A stretch of 64,000 nucleotides of DNA from Paraphysomonas bandaiensis. Lineage: Eukaryota; Chrysophyceae. A program made the position numbers and the translations under genes. Below are positions 52,112 through 63,162 of this stretch, one piece after another (position 1 is the first letter of the stretch; each line of letters begins with the position of its first letter). Where the stretch lies: positions 23,251 through 87,250 of the forward strand of contig CBFFRP010000303.1 of NCBI GenBank assembly GCA_965644295.1, written 5' to 3'. The notes beneath the pieces were generated by a model. The model searched no databases. It worked only from the letters and a program-made list of their open reading frames with translations, and was not told where the DNA came from.

Positions 52112-53158
52112 GATTGATACTAAACGGCGTACTTATGTGTAGCTATACATCTATACATTATCAGCAACCACAATATAGCACGCTCTACCGTCATAAATCA
52201 GAGGCGACGATGAATGCTTAGAAACATAAGTAGCTCTAAATGCTGTGCCGTCATACTCTTGAGCCTAATAAGTCATAACACTCTTAGCTCCACTGAAAAA
52301 TCTTTCCATCTTATTAGATTTTCAAAACAAAAAACTGTTTTTCAACAACCTGCAGTGACTACAGTCATCATCAGCAAAATTCGTATTTGTTTTTTGTATT
52401 GAAACAATATAAAACAATTTCACCGCCGATAAATGATTTTTAAGCATCGTAAATTATTTAAATTTGCTTCTGACTTTCTGGTATATGTCGTCAAAAATAC
52501 ACTCATTTTAAAATCTCATTTAAACACATATGTTAAACCTTCCGTAGTACGTGTGAACCTTAAACTAGCTACTACATGTAATATATATATATATATATGA
52601 TTACGCGTTGCAACCAACATATATAGTAGCGAATGTCTGATTACCTCATTACTAGCCAATAGGCATGTAAGAGTCAGAACTAATGTAGCAATTTGCTCAC
52701 TTCGATATACTTGCCAGTATGAATTTTTGAGGGGATAATAAAAAAATTTTATGTTTGAGTTTTGCTTATTATTAAGTAAAATTAGAAGATTGTGTCTATC
52801 AATCTTTATTGGTAGTTAAGAGGATATTAACTTAGCGAATGACAATTTCTACTATAATTGAATATTGAATGTTCATTGAATGTTTAGTTACTTAATGTTT
52901 ACCCATCCTAACGTTGAATACTGATACCATTATTTAATTGAGCAGGATTAGCTATATGCTGTTCCAATCTCTCATTAATTTACTTGGTACCCAGACCCCA
53001 GACCTGGCAACAGGCCTGTATGAAACAGGTCTATACGCTTACGCTAGGTGGCGTTCGATTTGTCGTTGTGGTGTGTTAGGTAAGACACACACACAACAAC
53101 TTCAAAAGAGTAGAAAAAAATCCCACTGTTGAAAAATGTTTACTGTTAGTAGTTAGTA
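52112..53158. other. Intergenic, AT-rich
   Basis: An old repeat (52115-52210) shared with 31340-31450, a TATATA run near 52580-52598, and an imperfect CAGACCCCAGACCTGGCAAC palindromic patch near 52991. No gene supported. Confidence 0.5.
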
Positions 53159-53163
53159 GTGCA

Positions 53164-53454
53164 TATTGTTTTTTGAACATTTTTTTGGTTTAGATGGTAA
53201 GAGAAGTTTAAAAGTAGTAATACTAGATAGCTAGATTGATACGATTATTATATTATCATTGCATACGCAATTGTGTGTTGTCATGTAAAGTATATCAATA
53301 GGTTAAAGCATAATAGTGTACTTCTTTCCTCTCAATTGCTAATCAAAATCCGTATCTTGAATCATTATGATACAGTTATAACAGTATTTTGACTACAGTT
53401 CTACAGCTTTTCACGTTTTATTTAACATTCCATCTTATAGCACATATTCCAACA
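53164..53454 (-). mobile_element. Divergent solo copia LTR (inner-element family)
   Basis: On the minus strand it starts TGTTGGAATATGTGC and ends CAATA, with internal matches such as GTAAGAGAAGTTTAA and GCAATTGTGTGTTGTCATGT (plus strand). It is flanked by the 5-bp duplication GTGCA (53159-53163 and 53455-53459). Much more diverged than the 2296-7803 LTRs. Confidence 0.85.
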
Positions 53455-53654
53455 GTGCAATAAAATCACAACAAAACTAATAATGAGTAACAAAGAATAT
53501 ATTTCATTATAATTGGGTCAAGAAACTCTATGATATTTGCATTGAAAGGCAGTACATAATGCTATGCAATTAAACATCCATGTTTACTAGTAAAGCGATA
53601 TCTCTTATGGACAAATCTTTCAGAGGAAAACTTCAAAGTACTATAGTATCATAT

Positions 53655-55110
53655 CTACGCATCCAACACGCGTTGACGACGCTCCCTTTTTGGGCGCTCA
53701 GCGTTTATCATAGTGTCTGCAACAGTTCTAACATATTGTGCACACTCCTCCAGTGGCCCGACAGCTAGAGTTACGCACTCCTTAAATTTGTCCGAACAAA
53801 CTACATCGATGGGCTGCTCATCAGACCCTGCACGTGCAGGAATGCACACAATAGACGTATTGGGACGCGCACGGCATGGAGCAGGTCTACTAGCGCGCTT
53901 ATAAAAATAAGCAGTGTGGTTTTCTCCTGACCCTGTCATACTTGTATTAATCTTCCCAATTTCAGTAACCTGGTATCCGTATTCCTTAATCACTCGGCGC
54001 GGTGGCCTGTAAGACACCAGATACTGCGCGTGCGTACTATTTACACTATCAGCAAAAATATATAAAGGAATAGTCTTATACCTGGCGTTAAAGTATTCAG
54101 CTATCTTTTGCTGTAGTGGAGGTGGGAATCCGAGATCATACATATATACATGTGTAAATGGGTCCTGCATGTAAACGTGTCACATACATCATGTATTACT
54201 ATCACAGCACTTACAGTAGTTGCTACATCAAAAATATCTCCATGTAAAAAATTAACTCCGTGATTAAGTTTGCCGTCGTCATTTGAAGCATCAATGCATT
54301 CATGCATCTCAGCAATTGCGCTTTTCAAATTTTGCATTCCAAGCTGTAAGTATGTGAGCAGTTGAAACCCACTCTACTTATCACTCAAACCTGCCATCTA
54401 ATTTCCTCAAGCTCAATTCCAATTGATAGACGCACTGCTGGATCCTGAGTGACGTGGAAGTTTGGCTTCCCTAAGCCAGACCCAACATCGATAAACCGCG
54501 AGGACGAGGTCATCTCGCAATTGTCCACCATGTAGTTTATGACCTACAGTTAACATTAGATCAGAGTAGTATTTAAAAGATTATACCTTTTGCATACTGT
54601 GCATTGTTAGCTCGCCGTAAATTGCACCGTCGTACCCATTTCCACCCAATGCCCCTGTCGTCTTTTGAATAATCTTGTACACCTTTTTCACTTTTGGATC
54701 GATAGAAAACAAACTCGTCGGGTTGAAGGAAATTTGAATACCCTGATTCTCTTTGTTATCAAGATCATTTTCATCTAAATTAAGTGTGGTTCCTGATGGA
54801 GGTTTCGTTGCACTTGCTGTTTGTGGACCAATTCGAATGCCTTGCTTCTTGGGGGTGCTTGGTGCTGCCACATCCACATTTTCTTTTTCATTCCCAACAA
54901 GAGATGGGGCTTCATCTGGTTCCTTGTTTATTGAGGTGTTCTGTTGCACTCTTGTTGATTTTCTAGTTGCAGTCTTATTCGCCTTTCTTGTCACCACCTT
55001 CTTTGCATCTGTCACAAACACTAAAAACTATGTAATTAAAGTTGTATTGCTTTACCTTTCTCACTGTTGTCCTTTACGGCAGGCGCGGATTTACGGGACA
55101 GTCTAGGCAT
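53655..55110 (-). CDS. DOT1-like / class I methyltransferase with basic N-terminal tail
   Basis: Five exons on the minus strand: 55056-55110, 54587-55008, 54391-54543, 54215-54343 and 53655-54164. They total 1,269 bp (422 residues). The core has YGELTMHSMQKVINYM, then FIDVGSGLGKPNFHV (SAM motif I, about 176-190), SIGIELEEIRWQ (acidic ribose-binding Glu), VNFLHGDIF and VYMYDLGFPPPLQQKI. The order YGE - DxGxGxG - GIE - D is that of DOT1-type histone H3K79 methyltransferases, though other class I enzymes cannot be excluded. The N-terminal 120 residues are Lys/Thr/Ser-rich and disordered, with KANKTATRKSTRV resembling the H3 tail around K9. The C-terminus is basic (KRERRQR). The start of exon 2 could also be 55020; both keep frame. 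Confidence 0.78.
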
Positions 55111-55631
55111 TCTATATATGTTTATATGTCAATGCTGTGTACAGTTGGTTAAATATGACGGCTGCATGGTTATCTAACTCTACAGGATCCCACTCGACTG
55201 CACTGCACTGCTGCTGGATGAGATGGATAAAATCAACGGCTCTTTTTCTCATGTTGTTATTGGCAGTTGTAGTCAGCCTCATACCATAGTATACATACAG
55301 AATACTGTATGGTATACCCGTATACCGCAGTGAGGCCTGTATACATACCGCTACACTACACTGTATACAGTGGCAGCACTGTCATTCAAAATACCAAGCA
55401 GACAGTTATGAGCAGCTCCAGCAGTGGGTCTATCAGCTCAAACTACAGTAATCGAACACCTATCAATGGATCGTAATGCCAGTTGATATGACCGTATCTT
55501 AAACAGATCGACTTCGACTTCGTTCAGTACTTCAAATTCGTCATTTTGTATTCCAGTGCTTGTATTCGTTGTATTAGTAGCCGTGTGTCTCATATATCAG
55601 TGTTGTTGATTGGACTCATAGACTATCAGAG
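55111..55631. promoter_or_regulatory. Divergent promoter region, DOT1-like / coiled-coil gene
   Basis: Contains the strongest GTATAC cluster of the window at 55283-55375: GTATACATACAGAATACTG, TATGGTATACCCGTATACC and ACACTGTATACAGTGGCAGC, with short palindromes. Confidence 0.45.
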
Positions 55632-57844
55632 ATGACGGATACAGAGAGTCATACTGAGGGAAGGACGATATCATCTGAGGAGCGGTTGATGGAGGTGGTG
55701 GCTGCTATGCAGGAAAAGTATACACAGAATCTGTCGGTGATCGAGAAGCTCTTCGAGGAGAGGAAACAGATGGAACGACGCGTCAGATCATTGGAGAACG
55801 AGCTCGCTCAGTCGAGGCGGATATCACATGGGGGGGACTCAGGATCAGCGGCTAAGAACAGACTTAATAAGACTGCACCTGGTCTGGCGCAGGGTCGAGG
55901 GTTGGACCTGGATATAGATCTCGATGAGGATGGAAGCGGTAGAAATAAGTGGGAAGGCAGACTGGCGAAGACATCCATGAGCGTGTTGGATATTCCAGGT
56001 GCGGGTGATGAGGCCCTTCCACAAGACCGAGGCAGTCCACCTCCCCCTTCTTACTCCTCAAGTCCCACTCGCAATACCAGCAGTAATTATCACTCGTCGA
56101 CATCAGACAACCTACTTGTGTCAGCCAGGCAGGCGGCAGAAATGTTCGAAGATGTTACCCCCCCGCGCTCCAGACCGCGCAGTGCCCGCAGCGCCTCTAC
56201 AGGAAGGACGAGTAATCAGTCAGGTTTATCGAAATCAGTCACCAGAAGTCGGTCAGGCAGTCTGGGTCCTCCGCCTCATTTACAAGCAGACACTGACAAG
56301 TGCGTCTCATTTAGTTTACGCATTATTGGATGTACGTATGACGTGTGTGAGCAGATATCTCCAGAAGCGCAAGCTAATTGAAGAGCGTGAGAGGCAAAAG
56401 GCTCTCGAACAGAAGCAGTATGAGTTGGAACTGGAAGAGAAGCGCCTGAGGGTAGGTACTTAGTGGCTCGGAATTATGTGTTTATGGTCATCCTTTTATA
56501 GGCTTCCCGCAGAGGCAAGGTGTTCAGTGCTATGGAGGAGCGTGAAAAGCGAGCACGTGAAGTTCGTCAGGCCCGAGAGAAAAAGAAACAGCAGAAGCAG
56601 AGAGAAAGAGAGGAGGTGGAAATGGAACTGGCACAGAAAGAAAAATTACGGCGAGATCGTCTTCGACGTTCAGCGGATATCAGTAAAGACTGGCAAACTC
56701 TTCAGCGCGATGAAGAAAATAAGCGCAAGGACAGAATTGAGGCGAGAAAGATGGAGTTAGCTCAGACTGCGAAATACCCGTCTTCAATGGGAGACTCTGT
56801 TAAGGAGTGGAAAATGAAAAAGACAACTAATGTGGAGGGTAGCCAAGAGGCCGTAGCACCTCCACCGGAGCCTGTTTTCCGTGCTCAAGATCCCGAGGAA
56901 GTTACCGCAAAACTACGGCGAAAACAGGCAGCTTGGGAGAGGAGATTGGAGAAAGAAAAAGCACAGCTAAATGCCTCACGATCAAAGACAGCTCCAGTAA
57001 AAGCTGCATTGGAAATGGAGGAGAGGCAGCGCGCATATGAAGAGAAACGCCGCCTCAAGGCTGAAGAAGCTGCGCGAAAGAAAGAAGCGGAGGATAGGGA
57101 AGCAGAGAGGAAGAAACGCCGAGAACAAGAAAGGATTATCAAAAGTAAAGTACCAGAAGCTTCGAGAAGATTGACTAAGGCCGCTGAGGACAGAGCACGA
57201 GCGGTGCGTGGGATTGTCATGGTATTTGTATATGTAGTTACTGGTAACGGATTAGGTGCGAGCCTCTTTTGAAAAGAAAGCAATGGAAGAGAAGCGGCAG
57301 GCGCAGAAGAAGACCAAACAAGAACGTCGTATGAAAGAAACTGCCGAGTTTCTGAAGTCACTGGTGCGTAAACCAGAGATGACCGAGTCTGAGGTCAGTA
57401 ATAAAGCAGCGGTCGTGCCGCACTACGAAGCAGTGGTTGACGTGTATTTGTTTAGAGGGAAGAGCAGGCGAAGATTAGGGCACAGGAGAGTGTGGAAATG
57501 TTTAAGATGAACAGAAAAAGAAACCAGGCTAACATAAAAAACGCCCTATCCAGCAGACCATCATTGCTTGAGCGCCATGATCAGGTGCCAACCTTAATTT
57601 TCATGTGGCTATATTTTTGATTTGGTGGATGAAACTGCAGGCAATAGCTAAGTCAAAGGCAGGAACTGCTGCTCTTGGTAAGGTTGCAGCAGCAGTGTTC
57701 CAGAACTCTAACCCTTCAGATGAAGATGAAGGCAAATACAGTGATGACGACATTGACAAAAAGTTGAATTGGAAAAGCAAATCAGCGACAAATGATATTT
57801 TCGATGAGGAAGAGAAAATCCAGCTTGGATTGCGTGATGACTAG
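55632..57844 (+). CDS. Long coiled-coil protein, possibly centrosomal/ciliary
   Basis: Six exons: 55632-56299, 56355-56451, 56502-57203, 57256-57393, 57456-57584 and 57641-57844. They total 1,938 bp (645 residues). A short N-terminal coiled coil (about 17-62, KLFEERKQMERRVRSLENEL) is followed by a Ser/Pro-rich disordered segment to about 220. A long charged helix rich in Glu, Lys, Arg and Gln runs from about 223 to 550. The C-terminus is acidic (SDEDEGKYSDDDIDKK). VPEASRRLTKAAEDRARAVR followed by dense K/E/R helix recalls FAM161-type ciliary proteins, but this is weak. No enzymatic domain. All introns are 50 to 62 bp with clean phase. Confidence 0.82.
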
Positions 57845-58137
57845 ATATTTATAGTAGTTTTGTGTGTAGTAATTATCTTTAGGTTTCGACAACATACACT
57901 GTTGGACTTTAAAATATAAAAAAGTATAACGAGTATAATTCAATGATATTGATACCAACACATGAAAAGCATCATATCAAGGTATACTGTAGCCATATGA
58001 TGTACATAGTAATTATTGAAAGCATACATATATACATTCACCCCCTTGTTCAAAAAGTGTTAGTTCATGAACATCTACGGCGCATATATCTGAAGTGTAA
58101 AAGTTGTACCAGAACGAATCGTATTCTTCAAGGCAAG
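57845..58137. other. Intergenic, AT-rich
   Basis: About 290 bp with no gene; 3' flank of the coiled-coil gene. The ORF that spans it (57943-58212) is an accident of the following repeat. Confidence 0.55.
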
Positions 58138-58297
58138 CTTAAAAATCCTGAAGTCAGCAGATGCAGGTATATCGACATTCTGCTTGTTCACTGCGTTTGC
58201 TTTGAGCGATAGAGCGAAAGTGGTTACGCCTTGGTGCTTGCGGTGACGCACAAGCAGCTTTCGTAGCTAGTGTTAAATAGTAGGATATCAGAGTTAA
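58138..58297 (+). repeat. Partial SINE-like copy directly upstream of the LINE
   Basis: Carries CCTGAAGTCAGCAGATGCAG, GTATATCGACATTCTGC and GCCTTGGTGCTTGCGGTG, then stops. Both ends of the family are missing. Confidence 0.78.
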
Positions 58298-58368
58298 TAA
58301 TTCTCTGCCCTACGATGGCAAATACAGTCCAACATAAAGTTTCACTCTATTAACCAGCTCCAAGCCCA

Positions 58369-61300
58369 ATGTCTCTATTGAGACTGTGGCTGAGTCACAT
58401 CAGTGTGCCCAGGGCCTTTTACACTCCCTTACTGCTGCATTTTGTTGACCACCACGCTTCCGACAAATTACCTGTCACACCATGTTGTACACGCTCCAAG
58501 CCCCCCTGCCTGGCCTTGCAACCTTCACCCTACTCAACTACTTCAGTTAAACCACGTGCCTGCACCAATGCAGCGCTGACCGCACCTACGTGCTATCCCC
58601 TCAGCAGACAACTTCGTCTCACCCATCGCTTTCTACGGCTACAACCTCTCAGAGCATGGCTCGTGCGAGCAGGCTCACGAAAACGACCCCCATGGACCCC
58701 CTATGCAATCACTGAATACTCTCGATCCCTCTCAACTGTGCAACAGGGCTGCCTTCTGCCGCCCACTCAACCCAACCCAACATGGTTTGTCTGTGGTCCA
58801 TCCACCCAGCAGGCTACCCCCTCACCCTGTTCACCTATCACCCCCACAGCCCATCCATCTCATTGGATAGACACTGTATTCCGCATACGGTATACTCGAC
58901 TACTGTACTACTGTGTCCTACAGGATGTATACCATTCCGTGTATACCTCTACTGCTGTTGGACACATCACCATGTCCATGTACCTGTCTACCTGTACTGT
59001 TGGACACATCACCATGTCCATGTACCTGTCTACCTGTACTGTTGGACACATCACCATGTCCATGTACCTGTATACCTGTACTGTTGGACACATCACCAGC
59101 TCTCTCTCACTGTCCAACACACTCATAACACCACTGCAGTGTCATACACACACACAGTACACTCTACCTCCTCCTAGAAAACCCCCAGACAAACTATCGC
59201 CTCTCCCTTACTGGGCGTACTGGTCCACCCACTATTCCTCCTTCCTTCCACAAACTCAATTCCTTCCATCTTATGATGTGTTTTGCTCCAACGATCACTT
59301 CTTCCTGGACACCAAATACCCGGTGGAGTTGGAACTACACGCGCTACTCGAGAGAATTCCTGACCTCGTCATCATGCGTCTCCAAAATGTGTTGCAATGT
59401 CATTCCAAGGGAATGCAAGGAGTCCACCGTGCCAGGTCCATCAACCATCCCTCCCACGCCCTTCAGGGGAAGGAATTCTCCTCCGATAACAGCGGTGACG
59501 GACCCAGCAAATCCACCCACACATTACCCTTACCCACTAAGGATGCCACCACACCGTATGCAACGTTATTTGACTATTTCCCAGTCAAACGGAAGCCACC
59601 TACCACCAACCTTACTCAACTGAACACCATGGGAACTCCAGCATTAGCCCCAGACGGCCCATCCTCACTCTCCACTACCACTCCTGACCTCAGGCCGGAT
59701 GTACTGCCCAAGGATATTGCCACATACCCCCTACACTACACAGAGGGCCGGGGTCACACGCCCTTTCACTCCGATCTGCTGAACAACTGGGTTAGATATG
59801 ATGAAACCCAAACCATTGCTGCCTCCCCACAGGGAAACCTTTTAAAAGAAATATACGCACACATGCTATCCCCTGCCTGTTTAGACATATGGGAAGGATT
59901 CATAGCCAAGGCTTCCAGGACGGACAACTATGATCTCATGATATCATTCACGCTACCAGAGCACAAATTGGACACCACGCACAGCGCCCTACTAGTTGCC
60001 CAGCATCTCGCGAATGGCAACAAACCCTGGGCAGACTCCACTCATGTTGTATCTAGGCATGTGCGGACCCTTTGCCTGACAAAGGGTATTCCCTCAACAG
60101 CCACTGTCACTCTCCGTAAGACACTTATGCAATATGAATCCTCGAATCCACACACAGGACTACATCTAGACACGGAGGATTTCCAACTGCTACTCGATCT
60201 TCTCTCCATACCATACAGACTATGGGACGCTGTTCAACCGCACCTGGCGCCTGGTTGGGCACAGCTATCACCATTCTCCAGACAGGCACTAACAGTGCAC
60301 GCTTCTACCAACACTGTGGTAACCCATGACATCATACGCAGCCAGCATGGGTTTCACATACTAAATGCAACAAATATCCCCACCTCCATCATGCACGCTC
60401 TAACACGAACTCAGGAGCGGCTATCCTGTTTTCTACAACACCAGACCTCCAGACAGAGCACCAACATCATCTGGACTTCTGAACCGTCAACTGTACCATC
60501 TATGCTACATGAGCAAAGAGAGCAACAGGAACAGAGGGAAGTAATTGCAGTCTCCTTGTCACCGAGAGCTCGACGTCAACTACGGCAGATGAACCCCACG
60601 GACCGTCGACAACTCAGGCTCCATATGTGCGACATGAGCAGAGTCTATCGCCTCACCCTCAGACCCTCAGCCCTTCGCACACAACAACATATCCCAAGTG
60701 ATGGATACTGCGCATACAGCACACTCTATCATCTGCACATTCTTGCTTCAAGCAGGCGACACACTCGCTCCTGTCTGAAATTAGACCTCAAACAACGCAA
60801 GGACCGTCACACGCTAGCATCTTTTATAAATACATTAGGCACCCAAGCGTTCGACACAATGCAACGGGAGTGCATGGCCCATCACACACTTCAGCCACTA
60901 CGACATAAGTTGGATCACGCACAGGCCGCACTTTTAATACCTGCCAAAACAACATACACTACGGAGGACGACATAACTCACTGGCTCTCAGTGCGAGAGG
61001 TCCACCTTTTAGCCTCTACTATCAACCCCTGCACGACGTGGGCGCAAAATGGTAATTATCTCAGCATTGTAGGTATCCCTACTGACAAAGTAGCTTATAA
61101 CATCGCATGGAAGGTGGAGGAACTTAGGAACGCTATTCGTGATAACTACTACCATGTCATACTACAAGATGCTCACTACTTCCTCTTAGACCCTGCCGGT
61201 CTTTCTACTGCCCTAGACAACGCCCTACTATCTCTTGAAAACACCTTGGCCACCAGTATACTCTCAACGTCTGACCCCATCGCTCCACCTACACTTCCCG

Positions 61301-63162
61301 CGGACTCAATCACGAACAACAATAGGACATCAAAGACGACCAGCACCAGAACAACCTCGTCCAGCAGCACCAAGCTAGCACGAACAAATCGACAGATTCT
61401 GCAGGCTTCAACCCCTGGAGCACTACCATCGCACAAGAAGATGCAGTTGAAACACGCCCAAACTGCGTTGACAAGTCGATGCCAGCCAACCCGGAAAGCC
61501 AAAAAGGTCGTAAATTACGATGAAAGTGACCAACCAACGAACCTTCACAACTCACACCAATCCACGACCACACGAACGATCAGACCAACTCCAGCACTTG
61601 ATACCACCAGCTGGGACAAGGACTGGTCAAGAAAGTTCTACATTGCGTACGCCGATAACACTGCCAAAGGACTATCCCTTTATGCGAAGAACACATTCCC
61701 AGCAGACGTCATCATTGCTGAGTACAAAGGCAAACGCTATCCACTAACAAAGCTGAGTCAGTCTGCAAGGCGTTCTGATTACATAGTTCAAGACAGCACT
61801 GGTACCTTCGCAATAGATGGCTTTGACCAAGTCCGACAATGTGTAACATGCGAAGCTGGGTATATTAATGACCCCCTAGCCACAAACATGGCTAATATCA
61901 AGTTTGTCACGAAAAATAAACGCCTCTATGTCCGTACAATACGTCCCATTGCTAAGGATGAAGAACTTCTCATCAACTACGGGCATCATTACTGGTGTGA
62001 TCAACGCTGGCCACTTGAGATATTAATCCAAGCCAGGGCTGCGTACGACAGCGACATAGGCGGTGCCAATAAAGCAGTATGGGACAGACTCCTTGCAGAC
62101 AAGAGTGGAACTCCTACAGAGACCTCCAGCAGCATCCCCAAGGCTCCCTCGGGAGCAGCCATGGGACTCCGACTCTCCACATGGAACACAAATGGCAATC
62201 CGGCATCTCACACAGGCAAAGTCCAAGCTATCATCCGACACTTTAAGCGGCAAAAATTGGACGTGCTCCTATTACAGGATGTCCGTCTAACAGAAACTCA
62301 GGCCAACTTCTTCACACGTATCATAGAAGATGCAATCCAGGGATCAAGAATATGCCTCTTCCTCAGCAAGCAGCCAAAACTGACTTCAAGAGACCCACTA
62401 ATGGGGGGTACAGTAGTCATAATCAGCGAATACTGGAAGCGCCGTCTCGCCTTCACAAAGGCTGACTTTACGGGACTTGGTTTAGTGAGCCGACTAGAGT
62501 TCAAAACGTCGGTGGCGCACACCCTAGTACTAATAAGCGTCTATCTACCCCCGAAGCCATCCACGCCAGGCTCTTGCACATTATGGAGCAAATTGACCAA
62601 GCTAGGGAGAGCGTCCCGTGGTATCTGTACTGCTGACCCCTACAAGCTCCTATGCAACATCCTTACGAAATGGGTCACTAAAGCCAGAGCCAAGGACCAT
62701 ACTGTCATTGTCGCCGGCGACTTCAATGGCTCCATGGAGACAAATCCGAAAGGCAGAGACATACGACCACTTGCCGACAAACTCCAACTGGCTGCACCAC
62801 TCCATGAGCTTCTCCTACCCAGGAAAACATATCATACCTTCCACAGATTAGACAAAGGAATATCGCGGATCGATCATATTCTACACACGCCGTTACTTCC
62901 GAACATGTCTGTTACGGACACTGGCTGCCTTGACTCCCCCTCACTACTCGCAGCAGCCTTCGATCATCGACCGGTCTGGGTCGGTTTCACTGTACCAGTC
63001 AATCTTGACCCTCGACCACCTGAGTCGCACCTCCGAATCCCCCCGTCTCAATGTAAACCCGAAGGACTCCAAGGAAGTACAGGCATACACCGCAAGACTC
63101 CTCCAACTTCATGCACAACTACCACATTTAGACAACGGATCGTCTGCCATACTCCCTCCTGA
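58369..63162 (+). CDS. LINE ORF: OTU-like protease, SET domain, APE endonuclease
   Basis: Open frame of 1,597 codons. The first 280 residues are Pro/Thr/Tyr-rich and may be partly untranslated leader. From about 770 an OTU-like cysteine protease site appears, IPSDGYCAYSTLYHL, with a candidate His in VILQDAHYFLLDP near 930. A SET methyltransferase domain spans about 1085-1210: AKGLSLYAKNTFPADVIIAE, YKGKRYP, AGYINDPLATNMANIKFV and DEELLINYGHHYW. The endonuclease spans about 1265-1545: LSTWNTNG, LLLQDVRLTE, VIVAGDFNG, SRIDHIL and FDHRPVW cover its catalytic signatures. The frame then meets a probable 1-base shift near a C6 run at about 63040, so residues after about 1555 are out of frame. Confidence 0.82.
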   Translation: MSLLRLWLSHISVPRAFYTPLLLHFVDHHASDKLPVTPCCTRSKPPCLALQPSPYSTTSVKPRACTNAALTAPTCYPLSRQLRLTHRFLRLQPLRAWLVRAGSRKRPPWTPYAITEYSRSLSTVQQGCLLPPTQPNPTWFVCGPSTQQATPSPCSPITPTAHPSHWIDTVFRIRYTRLLYYCVLQDVYHSVYTSTAVGHITMSMYLSTCTVGHITMSMYLSTCTVGHITMSMYLYTCTVGHITSSLSLSNTLITPLQCHTHTQYTLPPPRKPPDKLSPLPYWAYWSTHYSSFLPQTQFLPSYDVFCSNDHFFLDTKYPVELELHALLERIPDLVIMRLQNVLQCHSKGMQGVHRARSINHPSHALQGKEFSSDNSGDGPSKSTHTLPLPTKDATTPYATLFDYFPVKRKPPTTNLTQLNTMGTPALAPDGPSSLSTTTPDLRPDVLPKDIATYPLHYTEGRGHTPFHSDLLNNWVRYDETQTIAASPQGNLLKEIYAHMLSPACLDIWEGFIAKASRTDNYDLMISFTLPEHKLDTTHSALLVAQHLANGNKPWADSTHVVSRHVRTLCLTKGIPSTATVTLRKTLMQYESSNPHTGLHLDTEDFQLLLDLLSIPYRLWDAVQPHLAPGWAQLSPFSRQALTVHASTNTVVTHDIIRSQHGFHILNATNIPTSIMHALTRTQERLSCFLQHQTSRQSTNIIWTSEPSTVPSMLHEQREQQEQREVIAVSLSPRARRQLRQMNPTDRRQLRLHMCDMSRVYRLTLRPSALRTQQHIPSDGYCAYSTLYHLHILASSRRHTRSCLKLDLKQRKDRHTLASFINTLGTQAFDTMQRECMAHHTLQPLRHKLDHAQAALLIPAKTTYTTEDDITHWLSVREVHLLASTINPCTTWAQNGNYLSIVGIPTDKVAYNIAWKVEELRNAIRDNYYHVILQDAHYFLLDPAGLSTALDNALLSLENTLATSILSTSDPIAPPTLPADSITNNNRTSKTTSTRTTSSSSTKLARTNRQILQASTPGALPSHKKMQLKHAQTALTSRCQPTRKAKKVVNYDESDQPTNLHNSHQSTTTRTIRPTPALDTTSWDKDWSRKFYIAYADNTAKGLSLYAKNTFPADVIIAEYKGKRYPLTKLSQSARRSDYIVQDSTGTFAIDGFDQVRQCVTCEAGYINDPLATNMANIKFVTKNKRLYVRTIRPIAKDEELLINYGHHYWCDQRWPLEILIQARAAYDSDIGGANKAVWDRLLADKSGTPTETSSSIPKAPSGAAMGLRLSTWNTNGNPASHTGKVQAIIRHFKRQKLDVLLLQDVRLTETQANFFTRIIEDAIQGSRICLFLSKQPKLTSRDPLMGGTVVIISEYWKRRLAFTKADFTGLGLVSRLEFKTSVAHTLVLISVYLPPKPSTPGSCTLWSKLTKLGRASRGICTADPYKLLCNILTKWVTKARAKDHTVIVAGDFNGSMETNPKGRDIRPLADKLQLAAPLHELLLPRKTYHTFHRLDKGISRIDHILHTPLLPNMSVTDTGCLDSPSLLAAAFDHRPVWVGFTVPVNLDPRPPESHLRIPPSQCKPEGLQGSTGIHRKTPPTSCTTTTFRQRIVCHTPS
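58955..59095 (+). repeat. 42-bp tandem repeat in the LINE leader, about 3.4 copies
   Basis: The unit starts CTGTTGGACACATCACCATG. In the ORF frame it encodes a 14-residue repeat (TVGHITMSMYLSTC). Confidence 0.9.

Noticed and set aside
57943-58212. 89-codon ORF upstream of the LINE
   Set aside because: Its 3' half is the SINE-like repeat frame and its 5' half is random AT-rich sequence.
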